Positions 6,998 to 9,575 of a stretch of 9,575 nucleotides of DNA are shown here, piece by piece. The stretch is from contig CALNCF010000284.1 of the NCBI GenBank assembly GCA_937875035.1, positions 1-9,575 of the forward strand, read 5' to 3'. Position 1 is the stretch's first letter, and the number at the start of each line of letters is the position of its first letter. Made by a program: the position numbers and the translations under genes. The stretch comes from an uncultured Sphingobacteriaceae bacterium (GTDB lineage Bacteria; Bacteroidota; Bacteroidia; Sphingobacteriales; Sphingobacteriaceae). The notes beneath the pieces were generated by a model. It made no database searches. It was not told the DNA's origin and saw nothing but the letters and a program-made list of their open reading frames with translations.

Positions 6998-7555
6998 TTA
7001 TTGATTGTTTGAGAATTCCTGCTGGTACAGCACAATGCTTTCTTCGACGATCCGCAGCGCATCCTCTCGTCCGAGAAACTGTTCTACGGTCACCTCTTTA
7101 TGCTCTAACAATTTATAGTCTTCAAAAAAACGGCGCATCTCTGCCACATTATGCGGAGGCAGCTCGGAGATGTCGTTGATATGGCTTACCGACATATCGT
7201 TATTGGCCACGGCAATGATCTTGTCATCGGCTTCACCCTGGTCGATCATGCGCATCACGCCGATCACCTTTGCCTCTACAATACACAAAGGCTGGAAATC
7301 GATCTGGGAGATCACAAGGATATCCAACGGGTCCTTGTCGTCGCAATAGGTCTGCGGGATGAACCCGTAGTTGGCCGGGTAGTGCACGGATGAAAAGAGC
7401 ACACGGTCTAACTTGAGCAGGCCCGTGTCTTTGTCCAGCTCGTACTTAGCCTTGCTTCCTTTAGGGATTTCAATAATACATCTTAATACATCCGGCGCGT
7501 GCTCACTCTTGTCTACATGGTGCCATGGATTAAAAGATTGGAAAGGTAAATTCAT
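6998..7555 (-). CDS. ppa: Family I inorganic pyrophosphatase
   Basis: This 185-residue protein hydrolyses pyrophosphate to phosphate in the cytoplasm, which pulls forward biosynthetic reactions that release PPi. The active-site pattern of family I enzymes is complete: E29 (IEIPKGS), K37 and E39 (KYE), R51, Y63 (YPANYGFIP), D73, D75 and D78 (DDKDPLDIL), then D105, D110 and K112 (MIDQGEADDK). The lysine inside DKDPLD departs from the strict signature D-[SGDN]-D-[PE]-x-D, but in my recollection it is common in Bacteroidota. The length is typical for bacterial enzymes. The ATG at 7555 is 16 bp after the stop of the acyltransferase gene, so the two are probably co-transcribed. Transcription ends at the hairpin at 6946-6978. 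Confidence 0.97.
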   Translation of the reverse strand: MNLPFQSFNPWHHVDKSEHAPDVLRCIIEIPKGSKAKYELDKDTGLLKLDRVLFSSVHYPANYGFIPQTYCDDKDPLDILVISQIDFQPLCIVEAKVIGVMRMIDQGEADDKIIAVANNDMSVSHINDISELPPHNVAEMRRFFEDYKLLEHKEVTVEQFLGREDALRIVEESIVLYQQEFSNNQ

Positions 7556-7571
7556 AGGTATGGTACTAAAA

Positions 7572-9332
7572 TTATAATGACAGGTTTTTACCGAGCATCC
7601 TGATCACGTCTTCCGGCACTTTCTGAATGTCGAGCACCAGGAAGCCATCGATCGCATCGCCGAATTTCGGGTCGATGTTAAAGCCGATCAGCTTGGCGTT
7701 TAACTGGATGTACTGGCGAAGCAATACAGGTACTTTATTATGGTTGATCTCTATTTCGGAGATCAGTGAATCAAGCGACTTAATAGAGGAAGAATATTTC
7801 TGTAAGAGAAGCTCCGAATCTACTTCGGGCAGGTTCACCTTGAACTTCTTTCTCGGCTTGATGAATGAGGCCAGCTCTTCATCAAAGCAATTCAGTTTCA
7901 GGTATTCGATAATGAGATTCTTCGACAGCTTGGAAAAATTGTTGCTGATGCTCACGGGGCCGATCATGTAACGGTAGTCGGGGTTCTTCAGAACAAAGAT
8001 CAGCAGGCCTTTCCACAGCAGGAATAAAGGCAATGGCTTTTGCTGGTATTCCTTGCGGATAAAGGAGCGACCCAGTTCCAGCGCTTCCTTCATAATAGGG
8101 TGGAAGCCCTTGTTGATCTTGAACAGGTTCTCGATATAGAAGCCTTTGATCCCGTAACGGAAATAGATCTCATCACCCTTACCTACACGGTATGCGCCTA
8201 CAATGCGTTTGTCGTCGCGGTCCCATATAAAGAGATGATGATAGTACACGTCAAACTCGTCGAGGTCGATCTTCTTTCCGGTACCTTCACCTACTTCACG
8301 GAAGGTGATTTCGCGCAGCCGCCCGATTTCCTGGATGACATTGGGCATGCTCGACGCGCTCGAAAGGAATACATCATAGTTCTTTTCCGACATCACCAGC
8401 TTATCCGTACCCCGGAGCTCTTGTACCTCTTTTTCGATCAGCCCGACAGGTGTTTCGGCAATGATCTCTTTAGGTTCTTTATGAATGGTGAACGCGTTTC
8501 CTGCAAAGAATTTTTTTACCTCGATACCCGATCCCAGCGCGTATGTCTTGGCGCGCAGGTACGAAAGCATACGTTCGTTATCGTTAAAGGTCTGCAGCTC
8601 CGAATACGGCACCGGCTTACCGATCCGTACCCGCAGCGTATAGCCTTTCTTGTTCATCAGCTCGGAGGGCAGGCGTGCGGTGCGCAGGGTCGGGTGGATC
8701 ATGCCCAGGAGGTTAAAGAGCAGGCCGTTGTTCCCGTGAAAATATACAGGAAGCACCGGCACTTCTGCCTTCGTGATCAGCTTACCCACCACCGGGTGCC
8801 ACTGCTTATCCATTACCTTCTGCGAGCGGCGGTTATAGGCTGAAACTTCTCCGGCGGGGAAGATGCCGACCGGGTTACCCTGCTGCAGCAGCTCCATGGT
8901 ATTTTTGATCCCGCTGATGCTGGATGCGTTCTTAATCGTTTCGAAAGGGTTTACGGCGATAAAGTAGTCGGCAAGGTTTGGGATCTTCTTCAGGATGAAG
9001 TTCGCCATCAGCTTCACATCCGGCCTGGCCTGGCATAAGATCTTAAGCAGGATCAATCCTTCCACGCCACCGTAGGGATGGTTCGCAACGGCGATAAAGG
9101 CGCCTTCCTTCGGAATATTCTTAAGCTCCGATTCATCTATCTCTATGGAAACACCAAGCCCTTCAAGGATCGCGTCAATAAATGCGAGGCCTTCCAGGTC
9201 CTTAGCCTGCGAATAAAGCTTATTCACATCGTTGATCTTCATGATCTCCATCAATAGGGAAGCTAAGCCCGGCATATTAAGCTTGTCGAGTTTCGTTGCC
9301 GAAGAGAATTCTTGTTTGCTAATGATTTCCAC
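7572..9332 (-). CDS. Bifunctional acyltransferase, PlsC-like plus OlsB-like (OlsF/GlsF-type amino-lipid synthase)
   Basis: The 586-residue protein joins two acyltransferases. Residues about 70-265 are PlsC-like, with NHPYGGVEG (84-92, catalytic H85) and FPAGEVS (158-164). Residues about 310-500 resemble the OlsB-type N-acyltransferase (hemolysin-like, GNAT-related), with IGRLREITFREVGEGTG (336-352), LFIWDRDDKRIVGAYRVG, ELGRSFIR and GPVSISNNF (458-466). Such fusions, called OlsF for ornithine lipids in Serratia and Flavobacterium, N-acylate an amino acid and then O-acylate the product; Bacteroides makes glycine lipids with separate GlsB and GlsA. The head group made here, ornithine, glycine or another, cannot be read from sequence. 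The acidic residue after the catalytic histidine is glutamate (E91), six places on, where HX4D is classical. The start is GTG at 9332, as no in-frame ATG lies upstream; M20 is an alternative. The last about 85 residues are an extra tail of unknown role. It is followed by ppa. Confidence 0.82.
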   Translation of the reverse strand: MEIISKQEFSSATKLDKLNMPGLASLLMEIMKINDVNKLYSQAKDLEGLAFIDAILEGLGVSIEIDESELKNIPKEGAFIAVANHPYGGVEGLILLKILCQARPDVKLMANFILKKIPNLADYFIAVNPFETIKNASSISGIKNTMELLQQGNPVGIFPAGEVSAYNRRSQKVMDKQWHPVVGKLITKAEVPVLPVYFHGNNGLLFNLLGMIHPTLRTARLPSELMNKKGYTLRVRIGKPVPYSELQTFNDNERMLSYLRAKTYALGSGIEVKKFFAGNAFTIHKEPKEIIAETPVGLIEKEVQELRGTDKLVMSEKNYDVFLSSASSMPNVIQEIGRLREITFREVGEGTGKKIDLDEFDVYYHHLFIWDRDDKRIVGAYRVGKGDEIYFRYGIKGFYIENLFKINKGFHPIMKEALELGRSFIRKEYQQKPLPLFLLWKGLLIFVLKNPDYRYMIGPVSISNNFSKLSKNLIIEYLKLNCFDEELASFIKPRKKFKVNLPEVDSELLLQKYSSSIKSLDSLISEIEINHNKVPVLLRQYIQLNAKLIGFNIDPKFGDAIDGFLVLDIQKVPEDVIRMLGKNLSL

Positions 9333-9350
9333 AGTATGTATCAGACTTTG

Positions 9351-9362
9351 TGAATATATTCA
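9351..9362. repeat. 12-bp perfect palindrome in the divergent intergenic region
   Basis: TGAATATATTCA reads the same on both strands. It lies in the 92-bp gap between the divergent acyltransferase and helix-hairpin-helix genes, 19 bp from the GTG start of the former. A partial -7 element for the minus strand (TACCCTTG, 9368-9361) overlaps its edge. A dimeric repressor site is possible, but an AT-rich palindrome of this size can arise by chance. Confidence 0.3.
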
Positions 9363-9424
9363 AGGGTAAATTTAGCTGTTCGGAAGATTATTTGTGATAT
9401 TCAGCAGAAATAAGTTTTCCACGT

Positions 9425-9575
9425 ATGTTTCGCCATTTCCTGAAAGAATATTTTACCTTCCCGAAGCGAGAACGAAACGGCATCTTGGTGCTGCTTGGTA
9501 TCGTGCTGACGATATATATTCTCAAACTGTTGATTCCCTATGTAATAACATCACGGGTTTCCTCATTCGAGGCTT
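9425..9575 (+). CDS. N-terminus of a membrane-anchored protein, probably helix-hairpin-helix (ComEA-like); 3' end outside window
   Basis: An open frame begins at ATG 9425 and runs 50 codons to the window edge. It reads MFRHFLKEYFTFPKRERNG, then one hydrophobic membrane segment (about residues 20-41), then a short polar stretch. The motif FTFPKRERNGI before a single membrane helix is characteristic of Bacteroidota proteins that carry C-terminal ComEA-like helix-hairpin-helix DNA-binding domains, but those domains lie beyond the window, so the assignment rests on the N-terminus alone. The gene diverges from the acyltransferase gene with a 92-bp gap. No clear promoter was found; TTTG at 9391 and TAAGTTTT at 9411 are too close to the start to be convincing. 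Confidence 0.55.
   Translation, partial: MFRHFLKEYFTFPKRERNGILVLLGIVLTIYILKLLIPYVITSRVSSFEA

Noticed and set aside
8040..8843. 267-codon plus-strand open frame opposite the acyltransferase gene
   Set aside because: It is an antisense shadow of a strongly coding gene, with no recognisable domain or promoter.
9391..9418. TTTG (9391) with TAAGTTTT (9411) as promoter of the helix-hairpin-helix gene
   Set aside because: The spacing is short, the -7 element is imperfect, and it would sit only 6 bp from the start codon.

Overview
The window looks like an ordinary chromosomal segment from a member of the Bacteroidota. The reasons are the gene order zapA-rny, a TonB-dependent receptor that begins with a carboxypeptidase-regulatory-like domain, a Bacteroidota-type lipoprotein, a fused two-acyltransferase protein of the OlsF/GlsF kind, start sites without strong Shine-Dalgarno sequences, and at least one good match to the Bacteroidota -7 promoter element TAnnTTTG. 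The base composition is moderate. The order or family cannot be fixed from this stretch alone; Chitinophagia/Sphingobacteriia-like is a guess.

Layout. Positions 1-1910 (+) hold the 3' end of zapA (cell division) and a complete rny (RNase Y), separated by a short spacer with a long-range hairpin. A strong intrinsic terminator (1944-1979) closes rny. A small membrane protein of the DUF962/Mpo1 family follows (2013-2507). The centre (about 2528-6931, +) is a nutrient-uptake-like pair: a large TonB-dependent outer-membrane receptor and a lipoprotein that looks like a parallel beta-helix. Two intrinsic terminators lie back to back at 6904-6978. On the minus strand, reading right to left, come the fused acyltransferase (9332-7572) and, 16 bp further on, inorganic pyrophosphatase ppa (7555-6998), probably one operon. 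A divergent gene enters at 9425 and runs off the right edge; it resembles the N-terminus of a membrane-anchored helix-hairpin-helix protein.

The most interesting part is regulatory. The receptor gene is preceded by six TTAA(C/T)-like units at 10-12 bp spacing. The lipoprotein gene is preceded by four such units at exactly 11 bp spacing. In both, the last unit starts 15 bp before a TAnnTTTG-like element, and a start codon lies 24 or 22 bp downstream of that element. This geometry resembles the operators of OmpR/PhoB-family response regulators, including Pho boxes, so the two genes probably form one regulon, perhaps for phosphate limitation. The receptor gene also seems damaged at its 5' end: the expected GTG start and the conserved domain share a reading frame, but three stop codons lie between them where the signal peptide should be.
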